From: Heliopora coerulea
Taxonomy: Eukaryota; Cnidaria; Anthozoa; Scleralcyonacea; Helioporidae
Direction of reading: 5' to 3'
DNA: 64,000 nt
NCBI GenBank assembly: GCA_030142905.1
Contig: JASJOG010000108.1
Coordinates: 945,001 to 1,009,000, forward strand
This document shows positions 49,501-61,400 of the stretch, piece by piece. A program made the translations under genes and the position numbers. A model generated the notes under the pieces. The model was not told the origin of the DNA and ran no database searches. It worked only from the letters and a program-made list of their open reading frames with translations. Each line of letters starts with the position of its first letter. The stretch's first letter is position 1.

Positions 49501-52500
49501 ACGGACAAACGAATGAAACAAACGAACGAAACGAACGAACGAACAAATGAAACGAACGGACGAATGAAACGAACAGACCAAAATTTGTCATTAACCTTAT
49601 ACAATGGCCTTCGAACGTCAATTGGACAATTTTGAATGACAGTGTCCACAATCTCAGAAATGGGAGTTGTGAAATCTGGATTGGAAAACTGGAAAAAAAG
49701 AACAACTGATTAAACATTTACAAATAAAAGCGGTAACATAGTAGTAAAAATACAGTAGTTACTCTTTTCTGCCTGAAGTCTCACTGAAAGACGTAAATTC
49801 ATTTGGCTACAGCCAGAATAAAACCCTGAAGGACCACCTTGAAAAGGGAAAGTGTTGAATGTTCTTTGAACAAAATGTAGGCAAGTAACAGGAACTTCAC
49901 ATGCAGTGTATGGTGTACATAAAACAAAATACTTACCTCTGGATGAAAAAAGATTTCAGGCCCCAAAAATCGTTCATAACCCACATCAACAGCGAATTTC
50001 TATAAAAAATTTAAAAGCAATGAAAAAAACACCATTTGCAAATTTTAAAAATTCAACCCTTTCATGATCAAAGCTTTCCAACTAACCTGTTTAGTAATGG
50101 AGTTCATACCCTCAAATTTCTTCATCCACTTGGATGGTTCACTGTCATATTTTGCAAATTCTTTGGCTATGTCAGGGCAGATGTAACCCCAACGTTCCTA
50201 AACAACCAAACAACATTTGTAAAAACAAACATGAATATATGAGTAATGACTTATTTTTATGACCTATATTGCCTTGAATGTTTGGCCTGAAAGTCAACAA
50301 GACCACAAACTGTGTCCCAGCTGTGTGTTATTGTGAATGATCTTGGGATAAAGACATTCAAACCGTAGGGTACAACTGGATATACTGTAGCACAACAATA
50401 ACGGAAATAAATTAACTAAAATACTGATTTATTTCCCTGCCAGCTGTGCATCATTGGTATTTAGCATGTGCTGTTATTTGTATTACCTTTGAGTTCCTCT
50501 TTCATTTCTAATTCTTGTACAGACTGCATGGATGCAGTCAAACTAATTTTGTTTTCTACAGGCAATATTACAAGCTTTTTCTCTATAATGCTTTAAAACT
50601 TAATTGTGCAACTTCTAACCACTAAGATACTCTAATACAACAGAATCCATTAAGATGATAACTGGATTTTCTAAGAGCCAAACTTGAACTCAGACATCTA
50701 AAAACACTAAGGTGTTTTACTACAATGTTGTTTTCCTGCTGGAACATATTATTACTAATGGAAAACATCTAGAACCTTTATTGATTTTGCTGTATCCAAG
50801 GATTGTTCAGGTGGAATGCCAATCTCCCGTTCTCGAAGAATTTGTTGCACAAAGTACGTAATGTCACGACCAGCTATAGGGATGTGTTTGATACAGCTAC
50901 CAATAACATAACCTTCAGCCTAAAAGAACAAAAGAAAGAAATTCGTGAATATCAAGACCAAAAGAACCAGTTAACAGTCAGTAAATACATACCACAGGGA
51001 TTACGTGGGTAACACCATCACCAGAGTCAATAACTGTACCAGTCAGTGTTCGTTCACCAACTTGACGTGATGTCCAGGATGCCGCTAAAGCTAGCACTGC
51101 CTGGTAAACATGAAAAAAATGAAGAATGAATTGAAGTAATTGTGTGCATTTTTGAAGCCATAAACAGGATGAAAATTTACTGGATTAGTAAACTGGATTT
51201 TTGTTGACTGGCTTATTCCAAGTCCTTACAAAATACCAGCACAATTTACCGCATGTTACCTGTACTGCTATGTATAAGCCAGGGACATTAAATGATTCAA
51301 ACATAATTTCTAAAAACAAAATTGTCAAAATACAGGTAAGAAACCTATATGAACTGTTAGATGTACTTCTTTTCAAATTCCAACATTTGTCTCTCAGGTA
51401 ACATGTACATACCAGCAGTGTACTCCCTATTTTCAGGTGTATTCAAGGGAGGCTCAGTCTAAAAATAAGATAAGGAAAAATAAGATAAGAAATAATAAGG
51501 ATGATTTCTGCATCTTTTTATTAAAAAAAAAAAATTACCAGCATTAAAAAATCTAAGTTCTCATGATGTGCCAGCAATCACTTTAAATTCATACATTATA
51601 ACTGACATGAAATATATGTAAACCTTACCAGAAGGAAGTAATGGTCTTCTGGCTCTGCACGTAGATATTTAAAAATGCACTGCTCCCAAAATCTTTCCTA
51701 TAATCAAAGAACAGTAATATGTATCATACCACTGAGGGCATTTTGTAGGTATCTCAAATTCTTTATAATTTATATCAAATAGATTCTCTGACTCTCTTCT
51801 TATAGGAACTTTGCAGCAAACACACCAACCCACACACCTCTTGTATTGAAACCTTACCATCAAGTCCCAATCTTCAACTATTCCATGACGAATTGGCCAC
51901 TGTGCAGCAAAGAAGAAAGCCCAGAACTCATTATAAGAATTTGAAATGTGGTACAGCTATACTACAAAAATTTATAACAGAAAAGGCTGACATTTCTAGC
52001 AAAAGCTCTTGATTAGAATGAAACATGCACATAAGCTAATAGAATAAGACTAAGGTTTCTATATCTAAAACAATGTTGCATTAGAAGAATGAGGGTTCAT
52101 GGTTGTTATACTGACAACAATCACCATCAGTTTTGAAGAACTCCTCATTTAGCCTATAGTTATAGTAACCTTTTTTAAACCTAGAAGCCCCACAAAGAAA
52201 AATGGACTTTGGAGTTTATTTAAAAGTCAAGTAACAAATTATTATAACACTTTAATGAACTTTGACCTACTGTGCTGCATGAAAGCTATCGTTAGGTAGA
52301 CATTAACATAGCTAGCTAACTTAATACAGTAGAACCTGAGTTTTACAACCACCCCTTTTGCCAGGCAAAAGGGGTTGTAAATGCCAGGTGGTCGCTTAAG
52401 ACAGGTAGTGATGTCATGTAGTGGCCACCATATTTGCATATGCAACTTCTGGAAAATGTGTAAATTAAAGCAAAATGTGCATTATTATGATTGAACAAGC

Positions 52501-54355
52501 AAACCCAAATTTCATTGATGATTACTTTATTCAACTAAGAATCACACAAGAATTTGCTTAAGTTAATCTACTTATTAAGTGAAAAGAAATTGGTCAGCGT
52601 GAACTGCTTCGATTTCCTAACTTGTTCTGAAAGAAATTCATAACAGAATAAGTATAACTGCACGGAAGTGATCAAAACTAGATCGAATCGGTAAGTGTGT
52701 AGTTTTTCTTGTTTCCTGTATTCTCCTTGCCAAGACAGTTGGAGCAATTGTGGAGCAGCATTGATTCAAACAGCGAACTTAACTCATGAAACTTAATTAT
52801 GATCAATCAAATTAAATCTGCGCTACCTATTAGGTTCGGCAGAAGAGGATGCTGATCTTCTGCCGAACTTAATTCATCAATCAGGTTCGGCACATGAATA
52901 GAGCGGTCGACAATTTTAATTTGCAGTGGTCGCTCGTGACAGGTAAAATTTCTTATTTTAACTGCTAAAAAGTCATCGCTGGTCGCATTAGACAGGTGGT
53001 CACTCACGGCAGGTATATTTTAACTACAAATCGTCCGTGCCAGGAAAACTGGTCGTATATGACAGGTGGTCATAAAACTCAGGTTCTACTGTATCCTAGC
53101 AAGTATAAATCTTTCTACCGACTATCTAAAGTAAACATACTAACCTTTGTACTATAGCTTGGTTTTTCTATTGCTTCATCTCCAATAAAAAAATCTGAAC
53201 AAGAATTAATTGTAAAAGATAAATAATATGCCTAAAAAACTATGACATTTTTCACACTTTGAAAAAAATAGAGATTTTGTACCAAGGTCCTCAACTCCTT
53301 TGGTTACTCTTCGTTTACTTTTATCACCAACTTTTGCTGACTCCTTAATTGATATAGCTGCAACAGAAGAATTTAAACAATGATCATTGTTTTGATCACC
53401 AAAACAACAGGATAACTTCAACAAAGATAGCTTAATTTATTACAACAAATAGTATGGATATTATTTTATGATGATTTTCCAAATTGATCACATGAATGCA
53501 CAGTTTCTGCAAACCATGTTAAAAATAAATGCTGCTGCTGATAATGGTGATTGTTTATTTATTATGCACTTTTTAGTATATCTATAGGGAATTATCATGA
53601 TTATCATACATTACCTGATGGTAAAATGAACTGTGGTTCAGTGTTGCCAGCAAATCCCATTTTGGTGTAACTGTGAAAACATAATTGGAAATCCAGAATG
53701 TAGTGACAAACTATTTTTGGAATTTAAGGCATAAAAAAGAAAAAAAAAAAAACCAAAAAAACCAACATCCCAGCCTAAAGATATTTCTATACAATTTCTA
53801 TCAGTGTGACTGGATGTCAAATACAGAAGGAAACTTAAGGTTTTATCTGTTCGGTTGCCCTGAAAGCTAATTATCAAGCTTTGATGACTGCTCTTGTCAA
53901 GGATGACCCAGCCCAGGGAAACAACTTTAGCTAATCAATTCGGCAATTATCTAAAAATCCAGAGTCGTTTTTAGGCAAATTCCTTCGCTCGTATAGTGTC
54001 CTGTTTGAAATTTTTTCTTCGATTAAATATCAGTTACAGCTGCATAAGACAAACACACACACCTTTCACTTCGTCTTTCCTTGTCCACATGTACTCAAGC
54101 AGTAGTTTCAAATTTCTCGTTACAGTATAAAACTCACTTTGATACTAAAGCTCACGATGACAACTTTAAGTGCACTATCAGAAGTCTGAAGAGTTGCTTC
54201 AAAATTACACGCTGCATGAAGTAACGTTTTCGCTTGGAGACAATATGAATCAAGTTCAGAGTGTCTCCAGGATAAGCTAAAAGAGAGCAAGATTGTGCTA
54301 CTTACCCAGTCCCATTGTCAATAACGCAAGCCGGCAACCGACCTTGGATAGACAT
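46526..54355 (-). CDS. ACTR3: Actin-related protein 3 (Arp2/3 complex)
   Basis: ATP-binding subunit of the Arp2/3 complex, which nucleates branched actin filaments in the cytoplasm. Sixteen exons give 420 aa (human 418): 54355-54306, 53670-53615, 53357-53283, 53194-53145, 51899-51858, 51697-51629, 51458-51413, 51309-51260, 51100-50993, 50919-50776, 50197-50087, 49999-49937, 49688-49596, 47584-47459, 46993-46910, 46621-46526. Diagnostic segments are [132 protein letters not shown] and the terminal [12 protein letters not shown]. Phosphate-binding loops (DNGTG and DSGDG) are intact. The start [11 protein letters not shown] is two residues longer than human. The gene is complete, with no sign of retrocopying. 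Confidence 0.97.
48160..48310. repeat. Diverged intronic repeat, copy A (ACTR3 intron 13)
   Basis: Contains ATTCCAACCGTAGATACAAC, then ATAGCACAACAATTACGGAA and CCCTGCCTGTCGTGC. The same words in the same order recur at 50330-50470. Confidence 0.55.
48773..49590. repeat. CGAA/GAAC tetranucleotide array in ACTR3 intron 13
   Basis: From about 48950 to 49580 the plus strand is built from CGAA, CAAA and GAAC words with occasional ATGA. Because stop codons are rare in these words, long open frames appear on both strands (FVRSFVRSF and NERTNERTN types). The array lies between the conserved ACTR3 exons 49688-49596 and 47584-47459, so it is intronic. Confidence 0.92.
50330..50470. repeat. Diverged intronic repeat, copy B (ACTR3 intron 10)
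   Basis: Contains ATTCAAACCGTAGGGTACAA, then TGTAGCACAACAATAACGGA and CCCTGCCAGCTGTGC, matching copy A at 48160-48310. Upstream both have a TCAGCTGTTTG / CCAGCTGTGTG-type word. The family is unassigned. Confidence 0.55.
52325..53093. mobile_element. Non-autonomous pogo/Tigger-like DNA transposon
   Basis: A 765-bp element (52327-53091) with about 28-bp inverted ends beginning CAGTAGAACCTGAGTTTTA, each flanked by TA (the expected Tc1/mariner-pogo target duplication). The interior holds several GGTCGnnnnGACAGG words near both ends, a hairpin CCCCTTTTGCC/GGCAAAAGGGG, and a second hairpin around TTCGGCAGAAGA. It contains no transposase frame and lies in ACTR3 intron 4. The CAGTrGAACC end is typical of the pogo/Tigger group. 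Confidence 0.82.
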
Positions 54356-55816
54356 GACGTTAATAAAGCTCTAGAAACTGACAAATTCGAGCTTTTCTCG
54401 TTAAGCCCCTAGCTGTCGACCAGAGAAAATACCAAAATGGCAGAAAGACAGAAGACGGAAGCCAGGAAGCTGGTGCAAGATGGCGACCAGGAGGGAGGAT
54501 CCGGCACCAGAGGCGCACAGGTGCATGGGTAGACAAATATGGCTGACGGGCTGAATTGACGAAAGACAACGGAACAGATTGCAAATTCAGATTGCATAAT
54601 TCTTGTGCCGATATCCACTCCCTCCTCCATCTGACTCCCTTTTTGGGCACGTTTTTTTAAAGGGTAAGCCGCACAGAGATCATGGAAGGGCCACGAGCCA
54701 GACAAGACACCATCAGTTACATTGTTGGAAACAGTTTATAGCAGTTAATAAGTCCCTCAATAATTTCTTTTAAAGACGTTTTCAATACTGTGCATTTTAT
54801 ATTACAATTGCTGGTGCGACTTGGGAAAACTACAGCACGTGTATTCGGCTTCACCCCTAACCTTTTTTCCCATCCGATTTGCACATTTAACCCGAAAAAT
54901 TGCTGAGTTTCCTGTTTATACGACGTCTTGTTGATACTTAACGAACGTATGGGGGGAAAAAAATTCAAAAGAATAACATCCTTCAATTAACTTCATCAAC
55001 TACACAACAAATTAAATGCAATCGAGTTTCTCCATAAAGATTAACTTAATTGGTCAGAAAAATTGATAACTTAACTTGTCTTTGTATTATATTGTGTCTG
55101 ACACATATATCAGGTCAAGTATGGAAATAACTTCCTTCCTCAAGCGTCGAATCTAACTCAGACGACTTGTCGAATTAACCCAAGTAACTGAATCTAACGG
55201 CTACGGTGTCGAATAAAATGAATCAAGCTTGCTGAAGACGGTGCTTTGGTCTTTGCCAGACAAAGATAACTGAAATGCGCGTTGTTTTGAAAAGATACGT
55301 TAAAATAACAATACAAGAATGTCAAATTTAATCCACACATTACAGAAGTTACTTAATTCAACTGTTTTGTACCAGTTTACCTCAGTATGTTTTGATTTGG
55401 TAAACTATTACAGTAATTTGAATTGAATTCTAGTAAAAGTCCGAGTCATTAATGTCAACAAATCAACGACGGTTAAAGGAGTTTAATTCATCTGAATGAA
55501 CGGTGGAGGATATGGAACATATGGACCTGCTGGAGGAAAATTATTTTATATCTCATAATTATCAGGGAAATATGGTAGTTAACTTCACAACACGCTACGC
55601 CGTGTAGTTTAACATTAATAATTGTCTGATAATCCCAATGTATCGAAACTTTAGGAGGAAATTGCAAAGATTAACCGAAGTGGTTTTAGATCTCGTTAAT
55701 CAATTTTACAACAAATTAATTCAAAGATTAAATTACGGCCAAATGTATTGGTTCGTATTACCCGAGTTGCCATGACTATGTCTATTATCGTATAGTTGTT
55801 GTTTAAATAATCGTGG
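54356..55816. other. Intergenic region between ACTR3 and the intronless ORF (head-to-head)
   Basis: Contains the ACTR3 promoter on the right of its ATG and presumably that of the plus-strand ORF. Short spurious frames overlap here on the minus strand. No repeat or RNA gene is recognised. Confidence 0.45.
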
Positions 55817-56899
55817 ATGTACTATGCACTAAAACTGTTAGCGGGGACTAACTGTCTACGTGAAGCGAGAAATCCAATTATGAGACGACTTGCTGAGCAA
55901 AAGCGAGGTGACGAGCAAGTTTTTTGGTTTCAAGACAATCGAACTGGGTGCGAAAAGCAAGCTTCTTACTTTGAAAGGATGAGATATCTCCAAGCAGAGC
56001 TGGTCATGGTGGAACAGAAAAATTTAATAAGTGCCATGGAGCGTTTAGAACAACTAAAATATCCAAGAAGAAAGCCCGTAATTTTCAATTATGTTTGTCC
56101 ACAATATCATTCTAAAAGCGAAAGAACGGGAGTGATAATTCAACAGAAAGCTCTCCGTGGACGCTGCGAACGTCTTCACAATGAACGGGCAATGTCAGTC
56201 CACACGGGCAATCAGCAAAGTAGAGGAGAGATATCGTATCTTAGTCCTACTTCAGTGGCAATCTCCACGGAAAATAAGAGAATCAAGAATACCTGTGGGA
56301 CACAACACCCAGTCAAAAACAGATCAAGTTCCAAGATCCAAGGCCCACACTCTCAACAAAAACCAGAACGGGATAGGGTGATCACTAATCTCATTGCAAC
56401 GGACGCCAGAAGTCCGCTACCTGGAGTTCTTTTTCCTAGTTTGCCATGTATACCAAACGTTGGACATAGAACGCACATTGAAGAGGAAAACAAGTTGAAA
56501 ATGCTGGAGCTAGCGTGTGCGGAGTTCCAAAATTGTGGATTTTCCGCACAATGGGATGTTTCTCGTGGTCGCAAGGGCCTATTACCTAAGGCACGAAAGG
56601 ACTGCAGTTCTCGGCAAAGAGGCACACGAGCACCACCGATGAACTGCCATGTGTCACAGAAAGAGAAGGATGTAATAGAATACGAGGGCAATGCGACGGA
56701 TAAAACACAACAGACCTGGGCAAACTTGAAATCTGAAAAAGAAACAAAAGTGGAACATGCAAACAGTTGCGAAGAGGCTGATAAAAAACTTGTTCCACCA
56801 CCAACTAGAGTCAATTCACGGCACCAGATCACAAGACATTTAAGAGGTGACAGTCCTAGTGCAATCACATTCCATTTTGCAGCAGAAAGCATTACATGA
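55817..56899 (+). CDS. Intronless 360-aa ORF of unknown function
   Basis: An uninterrupted plus-strand frame, MYYALKLL to AAESIT, is far longer than chance in this AT-rich DNA, and its composition is protein-like. It is hydrophilic, with no signal peptide or membrane segment. Residues about 15-100 are Arg/Glu/Gln-rich and likely helical (MRRLAEQKRGDEQVFWFQ, ERMRYLQAELVMVEQ, AMERLEQLKYPRRK). The middle is Ser/Lys/Gln-rich. A conserved-looking island contains LPGVLFPSLPCIPNVG and KLKMLELACAEFQNCGF. An AATAAA follows 160 bp after the stop. I recognise no domain family. It could be a taxon-restricted protein or a single large exon of a longer gene. Confidence 0.65.
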   Translation: MYYALKLLAGTNCLREARNPIMRRLAEQKRGDEQVFWFQDNRTGCEKQASYFERMRYLQAELVMVEQKNLISAMERLEQLKYPRRKPVIFNYVCPQYHSKSERTGVIIQQKALRGRCERLHNERAMSVHTGNQQSRGEISYLSPTSVAISTENKRIKNTCGTQHPVKNRSSSKIQGPHSQQKPERDRVITNLIATDARSPLPGVLFPSLPCIPNVGHRTHIEEENKLKMLELACAEFQNCGFSAQWDVSRGRKGLLPKARKDCSSRQRGTRAPPMNCHVSQKEKDVIEYEGNATDKTQQTWANLKSEKETKVEHANSCEEADKKLVPPPTRVNSRHQITRHLRGDSPSAITFHFAAESIT

Positions 56900-57061
56900 C
56901 AAAATAGAACGAGTGAGAGAAATCTAGCGATCTTGCTTGTGAACCCACGTGATTGTTTGTGTTGGGTTGAGCTTTGACTATGCCAGGACATCGTGGAGGA
57001 AATTTGTTTTCTCCGGACCTTTTGACAACAGAATAATACATAAATAGAATACCAAATTAGG

Positions 57062-57067
57062 AATAAA
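57062..57067 (+). terminator. Poly(A) signal of the intronless ORF
   Basis: AATAAA at about 160 bp after the stop codon, with further AATAAA-like words close by. It supports the ORF being transcribed on the plus strand. Confidence 0.5.
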
Positions 57068-58489
57068 AAATAAAATAGATGCTATAAACACCCAAGGTAT
57101 GTCCACGTCATTATCACTAAGACATCCCTTCTTCCGTGCACAGAATAAAACCTTTTAGTACTGCCATATTGGCAATTGGTTACTAACACACCTAATGACA
57201 GGTAATCTCTTGTACCAAGTCTACACCCACGGGTCCTGGACAGACTGGTACCTAATGCACATCAAGCTCTTTGGTTTGTGACCAAGAACAACTCCTGTTG
57301 CACGGATGGTTGCTCCAAAATGACTCAAAAGCCTCTTCCATAACAATCTCCAGCAGATCCCTGAAGTAACTAAAGCTTGAAGTTCTTACATATTTCACAA
57401 ATTCTGACCACACTATGGAACTGGAACAGTATGTTAATTATGTGATGGTGAACACACCTGATCAATATAATGAAGGTGGCAAATTTGAATTGGATCAACA
57501 GTAGATTTTTACACCATGATATTGCTTTGAAAAATTGTATTTTTTGGTTGCAAAATGCCTAATAAAACGAGAGTTCCACGGAACAACCAGATAATAACTG
57601 TATGCGCTTCCAGCATGAAAAAATATACCATTAGTATTTACCCCATTCACACGAAAGAAAGTCTATACATGTTTAAAACCTTTGAAACCACTTAAATACT
57701 GTTTAATATAGCATTAATTCGACAGACTTTTAAAAAAATTCACATTCTTGTGCAAGATATTTTAGTAGTTCACCTTAGGAAGGCAATCTATATCTTGCAT
57801 AGATTAACTCAAAATGGCTGCTGAGTTTCTGAATCATTAATCAAATAGTTACTTCAGTATACATACAATGAAAACTATTTCAAGTCATGCATTATGATCA
57901 ATTTTTTGATTAATACAATGCAATTTTATTTTGCTGGTGATTTTTTATTCAAATTGAATCCTCTTTAGACAAAAATTGAAATTTTATGTAATCTAAGTTT
58001 TAGTGAGAAGATTATTCAATTGAAATCTAAAATTAACAACCAACAGAAAATTCTGTTTTATTAATGAAAAGAACTGGTCATAATGCACACCTTTCTTGGA
58101 ACTATGGATAAGTCTGCTGAAAAACATTTCAGTTAAACATGTTGTGTTGGTGTAAAGAGGGCATTCAGAGATTTGAAACATTTTAACATCATCATCATCG
58201 TGCACACTTGTAGCAGTGTTTAGATAAGGATATTTTTTACAAATCTACATGTTCAATATGTATCTTTTATAAAAATGTTTTTCAGATGCTACAGAGAATT
58301 CAAACCAAGGTTTCATGAAATTTGTTATTGTGAATTAGGCAGAACTAGAACAGAAGACACATTCCACTGAGAGAGATACAACCAAGTGGCTGATTAGCCA
58401 TCTGTGGTTATGTACACTTGACTATTTCACGAATATTTTCGTTGCAAAATTGCAATTTCTGATAGAATGAAGGCAAATGTTTGCTTTCT
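57068..58489. other. Convergent 3' region of the intronless ORF and DNAJC7
   Basis: This holds the DNAJC7 3' UTR. Minus-strand AATAAA motifs occur at 58057-58062 and near 57925. A minus-strand frame near 57250-57400 looks mildly protein-like but has no splice support. Confidence 0.4.
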
Positions 58490-61400
58490 TTAACCAAAGG
58501 AGAAATGAACTCCTCCGGGAAAATGTCCACCTAATGATGAAAGTAAAATTTAAAAGTTAATTTCATGCTTAGTTTCATAACTGATTTTTCTTTTTCCTTT
58601 ATAAGGAGAAAGAGATCCACAAATTTCAGGCAACACCATAACTGCATCATGACATGTTATAGTCGATAATTGTACAAGATGATGACGACTACAAATTTTC
58701 TGACAAGGCAGTCTGTAAATGGAGCACGTCCTCTTCCTTTCACCCCTCATTTGTAATTGCATAACATTTACCATGTTGCAAAATAAGTAAACATTAACAG
58801 CTGAAGCCAAAATATCCAGTCACACATCTTACCAACCAAATACTGAGGATAATAATTTTACATTTATATAAAATTTTATATTTTATATTATATTTCCACC
58901 AGGGTTTTATTTAAAGCTATCTGCTGGGCCATCATATTCCTAATAAAGATAATAATATGTATACCTTGCCTTCCACCTCCAAAGTGGGAATGGAAGCCAC
59001 CACCACCACCAAAGAAAGCTTGGAAGATCATATTTGGATCAAAATCTTAACAAACAACACAGTTACTAAGTACTTTAGGTTATTAATGAAATAAAAAAAA
59101 AAATAGATCCCAGCTTTATCTACAATAAAAAACAGCCAAATGCTTAAATTGATAATTTGTTTCAGGTATACAATTCTGAAGTTAAGAAAGCAAACCAAGT
59201 ACTAATGCTGGGAACATTTGCCTCATATTGACACTGAATGTCTCTTATTTGTGACCAACATAGGATGTTTGCATTGGACTGCATCCACCCAATTATTTTG
59301 CATATCTATTCTGAATATCAGGAGGAGGCACTTGTCTCACTGGGGGTTATAACCGTGATATAGTACAGCTGTACGATTATTACAATAAAATACCAGGCTG
59401 GCAAATATTACCTATAATGCCTGTTAACATACTTGTCGTAAATTATAGAAAAGGATCAATAAAAAGTTATGTAAAAATTGTGTGTGCAGAGAGTAAAAAA
59501 TGCTGTGACTAAAATAGACAATTATCCCACATTTTCACACACACCTTGGTAAAAAAAGTAATATCAAAAAATTATGCATAATAAGACAGTTAAAAAAATT
59601 CTAAGACATAGGAATGCTTGAGAGAATATCCATCCTGATTTGGTCTTAGTTCATCAAATCTGATAGGAGATTATTGGGGCCCCTTTAAGTAAAAACCTTG
59701 TCAAGCAACCAAGAATTGTGGAAACAATACCTGCTGTAGAAAAACCATTGTCCTCAATATCCTGCCCACTGTCATAACGAGCTTTTTTCTGTGGATCTGA
59801 CAGCACACTGTATGCTTCATTAACCTAAAAAATTTGACATAATATAGATGTTGAGTGATACACAAAAGTATTTCACAAAAAAACTGCTATAGTACACAAT
59901 GCAGTACCTTAATGTTATACAACTGATTTTAACTGAACCCTTCTCTCAGTTGAATAAAGTTCTCTTGTGTTAGTCAGAATAAAGCAATCTGGCATTTACC
60001 AGAACAAAATGACAAAGGCAGTACCAGTACCATGCAAAAATGCACTAACTAGAAAGAATGAAAATCATTGCTCCATACACCAACCCTTCAAAGTTCTGGC
60101 AATGTCCTTTATCTTAGCAACAAAAAGAATGGCAACTCTTTTCCCAAACCTCTTTAAATAGTCTCTCTTCCTCTTTCTTTGTCTCTTCACTGGCCCCTGA
60201 ATGTCGATCTAAGGTTATAAATGTATTTTAGACAATTATGGCAGCAATCACTAGGTTTATAAATATTGTAACAGATGAAATAGCTGTTCGTTCATTTTCG
60301 TATTCTAGGAGGTAAATACCTAATACTAATTTTGGGTGGGTGACGCAGATCATCTTTGACTTAATTTGAATAGTTTTACAATACCTGGATGGTGTTTAAG
60401 AGCTTCCCTTCGATAAGCTTTCTTGATTTCTACATCTGTACAATTTTTTGGAAGTAACAATGTCTTATAGTAATCCTTGCGTTGACTCTTTTTGAGTTCT
60501 AGTTTTGCCTCTTGTAGTAGTTGTCTATGTTCTGCAATATGGAAGTGGAAAAGTTTAATCATGTTTCAAAAAGCAAACCACCACACAATTTTTCACTGTG
60601 AAGCAAGATGTAATCATAATATATATAGTTGCAAAACATGGCTTGTTATAGCATACTTTACATGTCATTGCATACTGCACAATACTGTGCTACACTACAT
60701 CAGAACATGCAAGACCACACAAGACCAGACCATACTAAACCAAACACAATCATATCACACCATATAACAAAATACACCATGCCACATATCACATTTGACT
60801 ATGCCATATACATCTTACCATATGCAATGCAATCATACATCACACCAAATGACATTTCACCACACCATACTGTAGTAATCCACACCAAATACCACACATC
60901 ATGACACCAGTCCAAACCACACCACATTATATACAATAGCACACCACAACACACCATACAATACTGCATCATACAGCATGCCACAACACATCATACTACA
61001 CAATACCACATCACACTATATCACATTATACTTTATCACATCACACCATATCCACTATATCCTATACATGACATCACATGACAAGTTATTATAACACCCA
61101 CACCACTCCACACTACAATGAACCACATCAAACTACACCATGCCAAAACAAACCAAACCTTAGTGTACCATGCTCTACCATAGCACACCAATCATCTCAA
61201 TGCTACAGTAGCTTTCTTTTTCCTTATTGGTGTCCAGACTTCAAAATACATGCTGACCAACCCATCAGTCACTTAGGTTTGGAAAGTTTTAGGGAAAAAA
61301 GGTGTACCTCTAGATCCATTCATCCTGTAGATCTTTTCATAGTCACGAACTGCCTCTTCATATTTCTCTGTTTCCATATAACTGTAACATTAAAATATGG

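Noticed and set aside
48773..49717. 314-codon minus-strand frame rich in Phe/Val/Arg/Ser
   Set aside because: It is the CGAA tetranucleotide array read in one frame. Equivalent frames exist on both strands, and it lies inside a well-defined ACTR3 intron.
56353..56991. 212-codon minus-strand frame
   Set aside because: It is antisense to the intronless plus-strand ORF. The plus frame is longer, starts and stops cleanly and has a poly(A) signal. The minus frame has neither splice nor poly(A) support.
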